Source of the DNA: Parachlorella kessleri
Taxonomy: Eukaryota; Chlorophyta; Trebouxiophyceae; Chlorellales; Chlorellaceae
Reading direction: 5' to 3'
NCBI GenBank assembly: GCA_001598975.1
Contig: BBXU01001029.1
Location: 1-64,000, forward strand
Length of the DNA: 64,000 bases
The notes under the pieces were generated by a model, which saw only the letters and a list, made by a program, of their open reading frames with translations, was not told the origin of the DNA and did not search any database. Both the position numbers and the translations under genes were made by a program. Of the stretch, positions 1 through 12,169 are shown in pieces. Every line of letters starts with the position of its first letter. The stretch's first letter is position 1.

Positions 1-161
1 TACCCCCCCCACCCCCCCCCCCCGCACCCACCCATTCACGTACACCCCACCCCACCATCACTACCACCCCACACCCACCCATGCGCACCCCATCCCACCC
101 TCCGCCGCCCCACCGGCCCCCCAATGTGCCCTGGCCCTGTCTCTTACCCGCCCGCCTGCAG
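1..161 (+). other. intron of the methyltransferase gene (3' part)
   Basis: This stretch is C-rich with long cytosine runs at its very start and no supported coding frame. It ends in a pyrimidine-rich CAG acceptor at 159-161 that opens the first visible methyltransferase exon in phase 1. I read it as the tail of an intron whose donor lies upstream of the window. Confidence 0.6.
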
Positions 162-955
162 GCATCAGCAGCCGCTACCTCGCCGCCGAGTTCCCGGAAG
201 CCGCGGTGACCGGCCTGGACATGTCGCCCCACATGCTGGCCGTGGCGGAGCTCCGAGAGCGGCAGCTGGGTGGCGGGCAGGGGCAGCGGCAGCGGATCAC
301 ATACATGCATGGGGACATGGAGCACTCTGGCTTCGCCGACGCCTCCTTCGACATGGTGTCGGTGCAGTTTGTCACGCACGAGTGCCCCGCCCGCGTGATT
401 GCCTCCGTGGTGAGTGGGCCTTCTCGGGCTGGGAGCCTGGCCCAGGTTGAGGCCTCTTGTGTGTCGGGGGCGTGGGCCCTGAAAGCTTAGACGAGATCCG
501 GGTAAAGTTACAAGTTGTTTAGAAAGGTTTGCAGCATTGAACGCTAAGTAATGCTCTTGTTCATGCCTGGACCAAGCTAACGGACAACTTGTCAGGACCA
601 GATGGCAACCCTACAAAGTGGGTATGGGCCACTGTTGCGAACGCATGTGGGCAGCTTTGCTGGAGCTGGAACCCTTCCCTTATATCCCAACTCACTTCCA
701 TGCCTGCCGCAGGTGAAGGAGTGCCGGCGGCTGGTCAAGCCAGGCGGCCTGGTGCTCTTTGCTGACAACAACCCGCGCTCCAAGACCATCCAGAACCTGC
801 CGCCGGTGCTCTTCACGCTCATGAAGTCCACCGAGCCCTGGAGCGACGAGTACTACGCGTTTGACCTGGAGGCCGCGCTGCGGGACGCTGGGCTGCGGGA
901 CGTCATCACAGTGGAGGCGGACCACCGGCACCGCGCAGTCCTGTCGCACCTGTGA
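162..955 (+). CDS. class I SAM-dependent methyltransferase, C-terminal part (5' end outside window)
   Basis: Two exons are visible, 162-409 and 713-955, joined by a phase-0 GT-AG intron; the stop is TGA. The first exon enters in phase 1, so the N-terminus is upstream of the window. About 162 residues remain. They begin GISSRYL, the tail of the glycine-rich AdoMet motif I, then GLDMS (acidic residue ending strand 2), GDMEHSGFADASFD (motif II region) and RLVKPGGLV. These are landmarks of Methyltransf_11/UbiE-like enzymes, which transfer a methyl group from S-adenosylmethionine. The later tract LFTLMKSTEP followed by DEYY reminds me of predicted plastid methyltransferases of plants (At4g29590 type); that is from memory. 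The substrate cannot be told. Location is unknown because the N-terminus is missing. Confidence 0.85.
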
Positions 956-1973
956 GGCTGGAACTGTTTAGGTGATGAGGTAGTTGGAGTTTGTAGGAGG
1001 GTTCTGTGGGGTACCGGGCGGCTGTAAGGGATGACGATGGAGGGCGGTGGCTGGCATCATGCTGCGCTGTGGTACCATTAAGCTGCAAGCTTCTTGTGGT
1101 ACATGGTCATTAGATGTTACGATGCTTGGGAGCTGTGGGGCGTCTTGTTTATTCACATCATGTGCCAGGTGTCTGGAGGAGGTGTATCGATGCCCTGGAG
1201 CGGTTGCTTGTTTGAGAAGTGGGCTCGAGGGAGTCAGCACAGGAAGCTGAGACGATTGAGACTTGCCAAGTGACTGCTGAGCTGCCAATGGCAGAGGCGG
1301 CGCACAGCTGCAGGCTGGCAGCGTCTTGGTGGTCTGGTAGTCTGACGTACTGTGTGTACGATGGTATATATTGAGCTCGCAAATTGCATTGTTTTATACT
1401 GTATGCTGTTGCAATTTGATTTTTTTTGCTTCCTGCTGCACATTACTCTTATCTTCATGGCCGGCAGGACCGGTTGGCTTTGCGTCACTTGAAGAATGGC
1501 TACGGTTAGTGCTTGCGAACTTCAGGGGTTAGATACCAGTAGTAAGACTCCATGCGCGCGACTTTATCAGAATAGGGTCAGGCATGCAAGCTGGATATGA
1601 TGGACACATGCCCAGTGGCCAGGGACGTCAGGTGGGCAGCTGCTTCGCCACACCATAGCATGGGACGAGCATATGGGTAGCCCTCAGGGCTACCCAAATG
1701 CAACGCTGTGCAACGTAAGGTCTCGGCTTTTTGGTTGCTGGAATCCTGCATCATAGAAGAGCTTGAGCCCATCGCTGGTGTCAAGGTTGCGTAACTTGTC
1801 GCGCGTTGACCCGTCCAAGAGGCGCCAGTCCATGGGCAAACCTGGAGTTGCGTAAGCAGCTGGCCACCGGACCTTGCACACCTACTGAAAGACCTTAGGC
1901 TGCAATCAACTTGTTGACAATTGGTGCTCGCTCTTCTGGGAGCTCCCAAGGTTGCAGCTTGTGGCGAGGCAGC
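956..1973. other. intergenic: methyltransferase 3' UTR and amine oxidase promoter/5' UTR
   Basis: No frame with family similarity or a credible exon structure is seen on either strand. Open frames here are short and have no recognisable domain. The left part should be 3' UTR, the right part the promoter and leader of the amine oxidase gene. Confidence 0.5.
1023..1027 (+). terminator. TGTAA poly(A) signal candidate of the methyltransferase gene
   Basis: TGTAA lies about 70 bases after the stop codon. TGTAA is the usual poly(A) signal in chlorophycean algae. The pentamer is short, so chance is possible. Confidence 0.4.
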
Positions 1974-4900
1974 ATGGTGAGCCCAAGAGGCAGCTCGGTC
2001 TGCAAGGGAACGCTTCTTATAATCCTCGCACTATTTTTGCATGGTGGTGCACGTGAGGCCGCGGCGCTGCCTGCATGGAGCCGCCACCACCCACTTGGTA
2101 AGGCCCCTTGTGCCACTGCGAGGGTAGTTTGTCTTAAGCAAGCTGCCAGCACTGACTCCTCACCTTGTGGAGATGGGTGGCATTGTTGACCTCAACCGCC
2201 GGTGGGCACCTTTCTCTTCTCCCTGCAGGGAGGAGGCTGCAGCAAGTCAGCAATGGCTCGCCACAGCCAGAGGGTCCAGTGGCACAAGGCGTGGCGCAGT
2301 GCCCAGCCGGCAGCCCAGTCAATACCAGCTGGGTCCCCGCCAGCAGCATTTTTGACCAACTGACGGCAGATGAGATTAGCAGTGTTGAGGTGGGCGGGCC
2401 TCGGCCATGAGAGTGCGGAAGGGGCCAACCTGTGAAATAGGTGCTTGTGTGCTGAGTGGGCTAATGTAAGGTTGGAAACTGAATTTATGCTACCATGGGG
2501 CTGCTACACTTACTCCGCTGGTCCGTCCTGCCACTGCCAGCCATCGTTGTGTCTTTTGGGACCGGGAGCGCAAGTACTACTGATGCGAAGATAGCAAAGT
2601 ACAGCGCTCCACCCTGCCCCCACCCCAGGACGTCACCACCTAGCAGCTACATTGCATACCTTGGTGCAGGATATTGTGACATCATCATTGAACCTCCTGA
2701 AAGAAGACTACAACTCTGGACAACTGGGACAGGCAAGCATTGACTGAGGGGGGGGTAGCTGCTTGGGGCCAGTGGCATCAAAACAGCTTTCAACAGCTTG
2801 CTGTTTCCTTTTACTGCACGTTGCATGACACTTGTGAGAAGTGACAGTCTTGCACTGCGTCATGGTGCTGTAAAGTGGCGAGCATGCACGATTGGCCACC
2901 GCCTTGTGGGCAAACCCGACAGGCTGTCAAATGTCCTTTCAAGATTCCCTGCTGAGTACTTTCGGCGCGGCGTGCAATGCAGCCGACTGACAACTTCCTC
3001 TTCCGCATAGAGCTGTTCCCGCCACCCAAGGCCGAGGCAGTGGCCTTCCTGGGTGGTGTGGGGCCCAGGCCCGAGCGATTTGCCAGGGCAATCGTATATA
3101 GGGGCGCCGACAGCCCCAGGCATATTATGGAGTATAAGGTAAACCAGCCGGGCCAAATAAGGGTGTCGGGCAGGGATGGCCCTGGCTGTTGTCAGTAGTT
3201 GTGTCTCCAGTTGCGGCAGGCACTTGGTTCTGTATGCCTTACCCTTCACAACGTGGTGTGGCAGTCTCTTCAGCCAGGAGATTGTCGCTCCTGTGCTTGC
3301 ATGGCTTGCGATGCAAGCACGGTCTCCCCTCCTTTGCCATCACAACTGCGCTGCAATCACGTGTGCCCTGTTCTCACGGACACAGCCTAACACACATATG
3401 GCCATTGGAACACTGCCTGCTCAACACACGAGCATTCAAGCACATGGCGGGATTTCGTATTTTTTAGTGTAACTGCAACGCTCTGCAGGTTGGCCCACTC
3501 CCCCTCAACTACTCCACGGCAGGCATTGAGGAGCTGGTGGATCCAGGCCAAATTCCCTTTGCCAAGTTTCCCACCTCCATTTCCACCAGCGCGTGGACAG
3601 AGGCCGCAGTCGGCCCGGTAAGTACTTTCAATTACACCGACTTGGAAGCCAGGTGGCCGCACTGTTTTTAGAATAGGAGCGAGGAGCCATGGCTACTCTG
3701 TTCTGTGTCCTGGCACCTGGGAGGAGGTGGTTGCTGAGCAGACTACTCCTGCAGCTGGCTTGAGCCTCGAGTCTTTCAGCATGGGCAGCAGCAGTGCTGG
3801 CTGAGGCTGCACACTGAGCCGAGCCTGCCTGGTGTCTTGCCAAAAGGCACACTTTAGTGGCTGCAGACTGGTTGGTCAGTACCTGCATGCATCCACGCCT
3901 GGGCATACCTAGCACCTGCTGTTGAATGGCTTGGAGGAGGTGCCTTGCAGGTGGCACTTGAGTTGCGCGAGCTCTTCAAGAACATGACCGGGGGCAAGTG
4001 CTACAGCACCACTGGTCCTGCTGAGGACGACCCCAGCACCGAGCTCAGCAACAATAGCACTGAAGGTGGGTGTATCCCACGTTTAACTCCCATGAGCCGC
4101 ATGTGGCCACTGCGATTACTACTAGTCTAACCACTGCTGCCTGTCGTACCAAAACACACCCCAAAAGCAGGTGCATTGGCCGGCACGGGTGCAGGCTGTC
4201 AGGCCCAAATAGCCAGGGCACCCCTAAGGTGACACCTATTTAATGTCCCCTTGATACTGATCCAACCAGGGGCAGCAGGCGGCCAGTGCAGCAATCGCGC
4301 GATCTGGCTGGCACACTGAAGCCTCCTGCGATTCCCTCAGCCAGTGTGGTGGTGCGTGGTTCTACTCCTCATGTCTGTGCCGGCGGGCTGCTGCAGGCTC
4401 CTCCGCGCCAGATGGGGGCGGCTGCAGCAACCGTGACCTCTCATGGCTGGAGTACCCCGACTTCCACGACACCTCCCCCAGCAGGATAGCCATCATCAAG
4501 TGGCAGTTTGTGCCGCAACGGAGGAATGGGGAGGAGACGTACCTCCACACCCTGCCAGTCACCTGGAAGCTCAATGAGACAGGTGGGGGCCGCATCTTGA
4601 CCTTATCAACAGTAACAGCCCTCGGGCGGCAGCTGCGTCCTGCTTGTTGGGGTGAGTACAGCGAATTGGGTCAGCTTGGTGCCCGATTTGTACGGCGAAG
4701 TAGGCCATGTTTCTGCCAGGGACGTGCTCCAGGCTTCGAGAAATGCTGGGCTTGGCAGTGGCGCAGCCAGAAGCGGGCGGGTTTTTGTCTCAGCATGTCT
4801 GGCCTGAGCGCGGCCTAGGAGTCAATGAGCACTGGCGGTGGAAGGTCTGGCCCTGAGCGCTTTGGAAGCGCTTTGCTTGCTGGGTGCAGACCCGGACCCC

Positions 4901-7900
4901 ACGATGTGGCCGTCCTACGACTTTGAATACTGCAACCAGGGGCCCTTCGCCACTGCTGAGGACCTGTTGGACGCCTTGCAAGCCGGCGACCTCAAGGCAA
5001 GCATGCTGTGCTCCACAATTGGCTGTGCTGTGCATGCTGTGCTGCATCAATTGCTTTGCTGTGCATGCTGTCCGCCACACGAACGCCCTTGTCACATCCT
5101 ATTGTGCACAACCCTCCTTGCTGTTGTGCGAGTCAGCCTTCCAATGCTCAAGAGCCGCCAAATGGACCAAGCCTGCAAGTCTCCTGTGTCAGGGAAACCT
5201 ATAAAAGGCACATCCACCCAGGCATGCCTCCTGACTCACCCGCACCCGATGCACGCCTGCAGATCTGCTCAGCCCCCGAATTTGGCGACCCAGTCTACGA
5301 CTACTCTTGGGCAACTACCGACAGCAACGCCACCAAGCCAGGACCAGGGGCCCAGCCAGGGCCTCGGGAATATTCCCCGTCTGGTCCCAGGTTCACTGTC
5401 AGCCCTGACGCATGTAGACGCTGCTGTGCTGTGCCCACGCATTGCTACCAGGCTCGCACATGCCGCACACCAACCGTGGTACGCACTTCATCCTCCTCGC
5501 AGTTTGTTGACCCTCCAGCTAGGCACAGAGCACACCGTTCGGTATGCCAGTTGCAGCACAGCCTTGCAGGAGACTGGCCGGCTTCAAGCTGGCTGTCAGG
5601 CTAGCGCGCTTGATTTGAGTACTTGTTGCAGCTCTGGCTAGCCATGTCAGCAGAGCGCTGGCGTTGCGCGGAGAGACAGGGGTAGGCTACGGCTGTGCAG
5701 GAGCAGGGGTGTATGAAGGCCGCTGCCTCAGTGCACACAGGTGCATGACGACGGGCAAAAAGAACGTAGCAGAGCAGCACGCACCGCGGCTTTTAACAGT
5801 TCTTGACTTGTTATGGCGCAGGGGTTCGGTTGCCGGCTCAGGTGGCTGGAATGGAACGGGCCTCGGACACATGCCAACGGCCTGGCCTGACAGACGACTA
5901 CAGATGAGATTAAGCACACTTTGCACAATCTGGTTTTGTTGCAGGGGCTGGTCGCCGCTTCAAATGGCTGGGCTGGGAGGGCCACGCGACCATCAGGCCT
6001 GACACGGGGCTGACGCTGAATGATGTGGCCTACAAGGGCAAGAGAATCGTTTATGAGCTGGCTCAGCAGGACATGTGAGTTATCAATGCTGCCTGTCGGC
6101 CTAGGATTGAAGGCTGTGCATGCTTATGCTACTTTCCTCAGGCCACCTGCCGTGGATGCAAGTGCTCCGCCAGTACTGTTGTAGTGGGCGTGCAATCATG
6201 CATGCGTGCCTGTCTCAGCATGCATGTCCTTACGCGGGAGATAGGTCTGCTTGTCCCCTATTGCTCCGTTTGGAGAGGCGAAAACAGTTCCCCAGTCCCG
6301 AATGTACCTCCCGAGTTGTGTTGTGCTGATGCAGGTATGTGGCCTACTCAGGCTTTGGAGGTGAGCAATGACTGCCCATTGGGCCACTGCTAGGGAATGT
6401 TGCCATTGCTGGAACCGCCTCAAACGCAAGCAGTAAGATGCTGGTGTCCCTATGTGACAGGGCTGTTGTAATCATGCTGTGGCAATGCATCGGGAGTGGT
6501 CACTCAAGTGTTCTAAGCAAGCGCAGGCGCTGGCCAGACCATCTATTTCGACTCTGCCTACGGTATGGGATACAACAACAGACCCCTGGTTCGAGGCTAC
6601 GACTGTCCCTTCGATGCCCACTACATGAGCTCAGGTGTGGCACCTGGGTATGAATTCTCCCGTGTTCCTATAGGCCTCAGTATCAGTGCTTGTAGCGGGT
6701 GCCAAGTGCCAATTGCAAGCATGTCTACCAAGCGCACCTGTGGCAATGCTTGCAGCGTGGTGCTTGCCAAGTGCATGGGGTAGGCCAGGGCTGGTAGCTG
6801 TGCGGCCTTCTAGCAACCCTCCCAAAGTAGCCAGCGTGGCCGTATTGTCGATGCTCCCAAGGCAGTTGTTGGCCACCTTGCCCACCACCCAAGGGGACGC
6901 TGATTCTCCCTCCACCATGCTGCAGTGCTGCACTATGGCAGTGGAAGTGGCGCGGGAGTGCAGCATGACGTGCTGTGCATGTTTGAGGATGACATGGCAA
7001 CCACTGCATGGAGGCACACACACGTCTCAGGTGATTAATGCCTTCTCCTCCCCAGATCCCTGCGCACTCTTTGGTGGTGTTCGATGAAGTGGGACAAGAC
7101 GTGGACTGCTAGGAAGGGCTGATGGCTGGGTTGAATTGCGCCTGGTTTATTTGACGACCTGAGGCATCCTGCCTCTTCTTGCGTTCCTGTGTAGACATCT
7201 TTCTTGGAATTGCCCTGCCAGTCAGGGACGCCTCACTCCTCCTGTCCTTGCCTTGAATGTGCTAATGTCCCTCCTGGTACCCTGCAGATAGCATTGCGGG
7301 TCCTCACGCCGACGGCGCCAGGGCGGTGGACTTCGTTGTTCGCGCAGTCAGCACCATCGGGTGAGGCAGCATCAAGTCCCATGTCAGCGGATTTGCAAGC
7401 TGCAGCGCTCGCTCAGCGAACACCCTGCCAGTCCGCTAATGCAAGCTAATAGCAACTGAGCCGCCTGCGCTACGTCCCTTTCAAAAGCTGCATGGTCTGC
7501 CAGGGGTCCTCCTAGCCGACATTCCTCAACCAAGTCATTCTGAAGTGAAAGTCTCATGGTGACTCCTGCGCCTCTTGCAGGAACTACGACTACATTGTCG
7601 AGACGAGGTAGGTTGCACTGTTGTTTGGACTGCTTGAAGAGGACTGGGAATTTTAAGCTGTGCCGCAAGCAGAGCTGCTACTGGAAATATGCATGCAATA
7701 GGGGGAAGGGGATCCACACCATTGCCAGATTGCAAACGCCTGACAAGCTGCACCCATCTCAAATGCAATCGCAACCATGCGAGCTGGCATCTGCCTTCTT
7801 GTATACAAGTATTGGCACCAAGCCCTTGCACTCCTGCCTATGCAGCACTTTAACCTTGCAACCCCTGCACACTCCATCACATTGGCCGCATGACCGCCTT

Positions 7901-10439
7901 TGAGCTTTGCTTGCTGAACCTGGGTGGTAGGGACTATGCCGTGTGAACCTCTAATCCCTGCAGGTTTCGGCAGGACGCCAGCATTGAGGTGCGCGTGACC
8001 GCGGCGGGCTACATGTCCGCGCTCTACTACGACCCAGCAGGCCAGACGTTCCAGGAGGCCCCTTTTGGCACCAGGGTGCACAAGTGAGTCTCTGGAAAGT
8101 GGGGTACTTTGGAGATCTAAGTGGCCACCATCCTGCCAAAAGCGCAGGCGGCACTAGACACGTTTCACACATCTGTGTGCAGCTGTGCGCAACCCGCACC
8201 TATACCAAGCTAGTGATGCCCTGTGCTGCTCCCTGAACCGTCGCAGCAGGACCTCATGTGTAGTAGCCTTACCTGCTTCTGTACCACCACACCGCCAGTG
8301 TTACCAATAGTCCGGATGAAGGGGCGAAAGGAAAACCCTCAGCACCTGCGCCTTCAGCCTTGAGTGTGGCGGAGTCAGAAGCTGATGCATGCTGTGAGCC
8401 AGTCGCCTAGCCTTAGTCAGTGGTATGGTGGCGGTACCCGCCTGCAGGTACGTCCTGGCCAACATTCACGACCACCTGTCGGGCTGGAAGGTGGACCTTG
8501 ACATAGAGGGCCGCAACAACACCCTGCAGGTCACGGTAAGCGGCTAAAAACAGTGCAACATGCTGCGCACATTGTCTCCCATAGTGCCCTGGGCGCTAGC
8601 TCCCCGTGCACTGCACTGAGAGTTTACTGGGCTTCACGTGGTCCAACTGGTGCTTTCACTCAGGTGCATGGTTTCCTGGGCGTATTCAGCTGTTGGTCTA
8701 GGCACTTCATGAGCACGCTGGTCCTGAGGGCATGCCAATAGCACTAGTTTTTGTTGGTCAGGGCGGCGGCTCTTGCAGTGCAGGGGGTACCTTGAGAGAA
8801 GTCCCCCCTCCTACTGCCAAATCTGTGTCAAGGCTGTTGCTGCAGGAGGTGAAGACTGGCAGCTACAAGGATGCCCTGGCTGCCATTGACCCACATGCTG
8901 CTACACCTGGTTGGTGGACTGATCTGCCCCTCAAATATACACACATCTCAACCCCGGACGCGGAAACCGGGTTCAAGATCGATCTCAACCGGCCGCAGGT
9001 ACAGTCCGTGTGGGGTGGGTGAGTTTACATTTGCATGCATGCATGGGTATTGACTGGGGGCGGGTGAGGTGGGTGGGTGATTGGATGGGCAAGGGCGTGG
9101 TACGAGGGGGAAAGCGTGGTGCCTAATACTCGGCCCTCGACAGGCCGGTCACTTCTGCCTCTACTATGGAGCAGAAAACCAAGGGCCTGCAACCCCTTCG
9201 AGCCTGCCCGGGGCCTCTGAGGCTGCCCCCTTGGTCACATGGTCTGCACAAAGGATGACAGCAGGGTAGCGGCAGCACGGTACTGCCAGGCCACCTCATC
9301 GGCCTGCTCTGCGCTGCATGCAGACCTTCCGCATTGTCAACCAAAACGCCACCAACAAGTGGGGCAGCCCCCGTGGCTATGCCATCGTGCATGGCGCCAC
9401 CACCTCCCAGCTGCTGCCGGACTGGCACCCGCTGACCCAAGGTATCATATACTTGTAAATGATCAGATATGGTGGGACGCAACCACGCCTGCTCTCTTGC
9501 CACGTCTCGCCCAATTCAGTGCAACTGTGTAGCGGTGCATTGTACTGATCGCACCAAGTCACTCCTTGTTGAGTTTTCTCTTTCTCCTTCTTGAAGCCTG
9601 CATCATGCGTTCTGGGGCTTGACCATGTCCCCGACCTGGACTGGTGTCTAGTAGTCTAACAGCGTACCAACCTGGACTGGTGTGGAAAGGGAGTATGTTT
9701 CTTCCTGCCGCCGCAGCTGCCGCATGGACCAAGTACAATGTGGCGGTGACGCAGCAGCACGACGAGGAGTACAGGGCCCATGCGTCCATGTACGACATGT
9801 ACAACCCTGCACACCCCCTGGTGTCCTTGGATCACTATCTGAATGGTGAGCATGATGACAACTGTTGCAGCAAGCTCTTGTGGCATGGACTTATGTGTGT
9901 GGTGAAGGCGGAATCTGGGCGGGGGTTGCACTTATCTGTGCTGGCTGACTGGCTCTCACGGTATGGCGCCTGCTGGATGTGTGCATGCGGCTGGGGCATG
10001 CGTGACTGGGAGCCCTGCATGGGCTGCTGAGTTCCCCTTGTGGCGGTCGAAGTTGCGTGGGGCTGCACCCGTGCTGACCTTCCCTAAGCCCTCCCAGTTC
10101 TACTGCGGAAGAAACGTTGTCCCTTGTATCCGTGCTGAGCTGTTGAAATCTGGCCCCGATGCCGGTAATGAGCTCGTCAGTGCCGCCCTCATTACTGCCG
10201 CTGCAGGCGAGAGCGTGACTAATGCGGACCTGGTCAACTGGGTGATGGTGGGGCTCCAGCATGTGCCTCGCTCCGAGGACGTGCCCCTCATCTACAACAT
10301 GGCCGTCAACTTCTTCATCAAGCCCTGGAACTACTTCGACCAGCTGGAGGCGATCAACGCTGGGGCCGCTGACGGCCAGGTGGCAGCTGAGTGCATGCCG
10401 GCAGCGGCCGGGGAGGCCAGCTACAAATGGACGCTCTAA
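1974..10439 (+). CDS. copper amine oxidase (primary-amine oxidase), secreted, 20 exons
   Basis: Exons: 1974-2097, 2229-2389, 2983-3138, 3489-3617, 3951-4065, 4397-4582, 4890-4996, 5263-5413, 5945-6074, 6335-6360, 6527-6634, 6926-7030, 7288-7360, 7581-7607, 7964-8083, 8448-8535, 8846-8998, 9324-9441, 9717-9845, 10207-10439. They sum to 2439 bases, 812 residues plus stop. The enzyme oxidises primary amines to aldehydes with release of ammonia and H2O2, using copper and a topaquinone made from its own tyrosine. The N-terminus has a signal peptide (TLLIILALFL). The catalytic Asp is in IYFDSAYG (about D437) and the topaquinone Tyr in IGNYDY (about Y526). Copper ligands are the two His of IHDH (about 580 and 582) and the His of HVPRSEDVP (about 754). 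Spacings match known family members. Intron 7 is GC-AG. The join of exons 2 and 3 looks a few residues short, so a tiny exon may be missed. Confidence 0.93.
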
Positions 10440-11388
10440 CGAGCGTGGGATAACAGCAGCGAGAGGACCAACCCCAGCAGCAAGAGCAGGTGACGACCCA
10501 AGTGCCCTAGCCAAAAGCTAAGGGCAGACCAGGGGGAGGCAAGGGTGTGCGAGGCGCTACTGTGGACCCTTGGTGCAGTCCGAGCACTCCCCCATGGCAG
10601 CCCTGATGTTGCAGGCTCGGGCCCAGCCTAGGGTCCCCCCTTCCCCTTGGTAGGCATTCGATGGTGTGGAGGGCTCGGGGTGGGGGCGCCCATATCCACA
10701 GCAACGTTCCAGCAGAAAGGTAGTCAGTCACATTGCGGCTGGCAAGCTGGGTGAATGAAGGAGGCTGCTTGGGAGGCCTCTTCATCACATACAGGAGGTT
10801 GTCTGTTGGTGGTTAGTTGACCGGTGGCGGAGTATTGTCTTGGGCAAGTAAGTGTCAAAAACTGCTATTGCTGATGGTGGCAGGCAGCGCAAACAGACAG
10901 GAGATAGGGTTGAACTGTACTGCGGCTGGAAGCAGTTACGATTTATTAATTGGCGTTGGCAGGCCATGCGCAAGAGGTAGGGGTGAAGTGAACAGTCAAG
11001 AATTCTTACCCTGCCTGGTGCTGGGAGAGTTGTGCGCAGTGCTGACCCTCAACTGAGACAAAAGTCGTGACTTCTTTTGTATACAGCTCTGTGGCTGTGT
11101 GCCTTGTGCCTCCCCCATGCTACAGCATGACCTTCAGGCATGCTTTGGACAACTTACTTAGGAATGTTTGGAAATTTTTGGTTAGGTCCTAATCCTGAAC
11201 CCAGCTTTGCCAAGAGGGACACCACAGTTGAACATTACATATGCCCGCATGCCCTAGCATCTAACTCCTGCAGGCAATGACAGGTGCGACAACACTCTTT
11301 TTAACACCGGCCCACTGTATCCTCAGGACCTTCCTCCCATATTGGCTTGGCCACAAGAAATTCAGAAGGAAGTAGGAAGACGACTGCA

Positions 11389-11440
11389 CACTAGGATACA
11401 CAATACACTAGGATATAGGGATAACACAATACACTAGGAT
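11389..11440. repeat. short direct repeat, 16-bp unit
   Basis: The 16-mer CACAATACACTAGGAT occurs at 11399-11414 and again at 11425-11440. A shortened copy, CACTAGGAT, precedes them at 11389-11397. It lies between two convergent genes. No terminal inverted repeats were seen around it. Confidence 0.7.
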
Positions 11441-11489
11441 GAAAGCATGGGAGTCTCTGAGACATTGCAGATAACCGGGAAAAAGGGGT

Positions 11490-11494
11490 TTACA
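11490..11494 (-). terminator. TGTAA poly(A) signal candidate of the DMT gene (minus strand)
   Basis: The minus strand reads TTTTGTAAACC here, about 680 bases beyond the last confidently placed exon of the DMT gene. It fits the algal TGTAA signal, but the length of the 3' UTR is not known because the final exon is unresolved. Confidence 0.3.
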
Positions 11495-12169
11495 AAATAA
11501 AAAGGTACTTGCTTAGTCCTGAAACATACATTCAGCCAGTATATACCAAGGCAGCCTGCATGCACGAAGAATAGCCATGCGCACCACACCCAACGGGAGC
11601 AGAGTAGGCAAAATGTTGGGCATGTCAGTGCTGTTTCATGGATGAGTTTAACATTGCTCCTGCCCATGCCGGCACTATGTGTGAACAGTGTGAAGAGCAC
11701 GCTTCAGCCCGTGGAGGAAAAATGCCAACCTGGCACAAAGCAGCACCTGCTGACTGTTACTGCCTTGACTGCTGTGCTGTGCTCTTTATGTGTGCCTTGC
11801 GCCCTTCCCACCACTGCCAGCCAACATAGGCCGTCACTGAGCCTGCTGTGATGACAACGCCAGCTATCTGCACAGTACGCAGTGCAGGCGATTTGCCGAC
11901 GAATATGCACAAAATGGACGATCCAAGATACTATAAAAAAGTTTAACATTAAGCCTGGTGAGGCCCATGATACCAATGCTGCTGCGCCTGCGCTGCGCAC
12001 ACACCGGCGGCCTCTGAGTATGGCCGCATAGGCCAGGCAGTTCCAACAGCACGAGCGCTGGGAAAGCAAGGGGCCTTACTGAGCCATTGCATCCGCTGCA
12101 CCAGCGCAGCAGGGCGCAAGCTACGCAAGATCCACTCCACTCTGGCTGTTGCAGAGAATTCCTGCTTAC

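Larger units (their letters stand above)
10440..12169. other. convergent intergenic: amine oxidase 3' UTR and DMT transporter terminal exon/3' UTR
   Basis: The amine oxidase gene ends at the left and the DMT gene runs in from the right. The last DMT exon should lie in the right part, roughly 11500-12169, but I could not fix it. A short direct repeat at 11389-11440 is the only other structure noticed. Confidence 0.5.

Noticed and set aside
9963..10439. A frame open without interruption through the last amine oxidase intron and exon, with its own ATG.
   Set aside because: The upstream part has no amine oxidase similarity, and splicing at 10207 in phase 1 joins exactly to the previous exon and restores the family sequence.
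11419..11429. TAGGGATAACA resembles the left part of the I-SceI homing site.
   Set aside because: Only 11 of 18 bases match, and there is no intron-encoded endonuclease or related element nearby.
12121..12141. Possible last DMT exon giving a short SGVDLA end.
   Set aside because: It would need an intron of about 28 bases, far below any other intron in the window.
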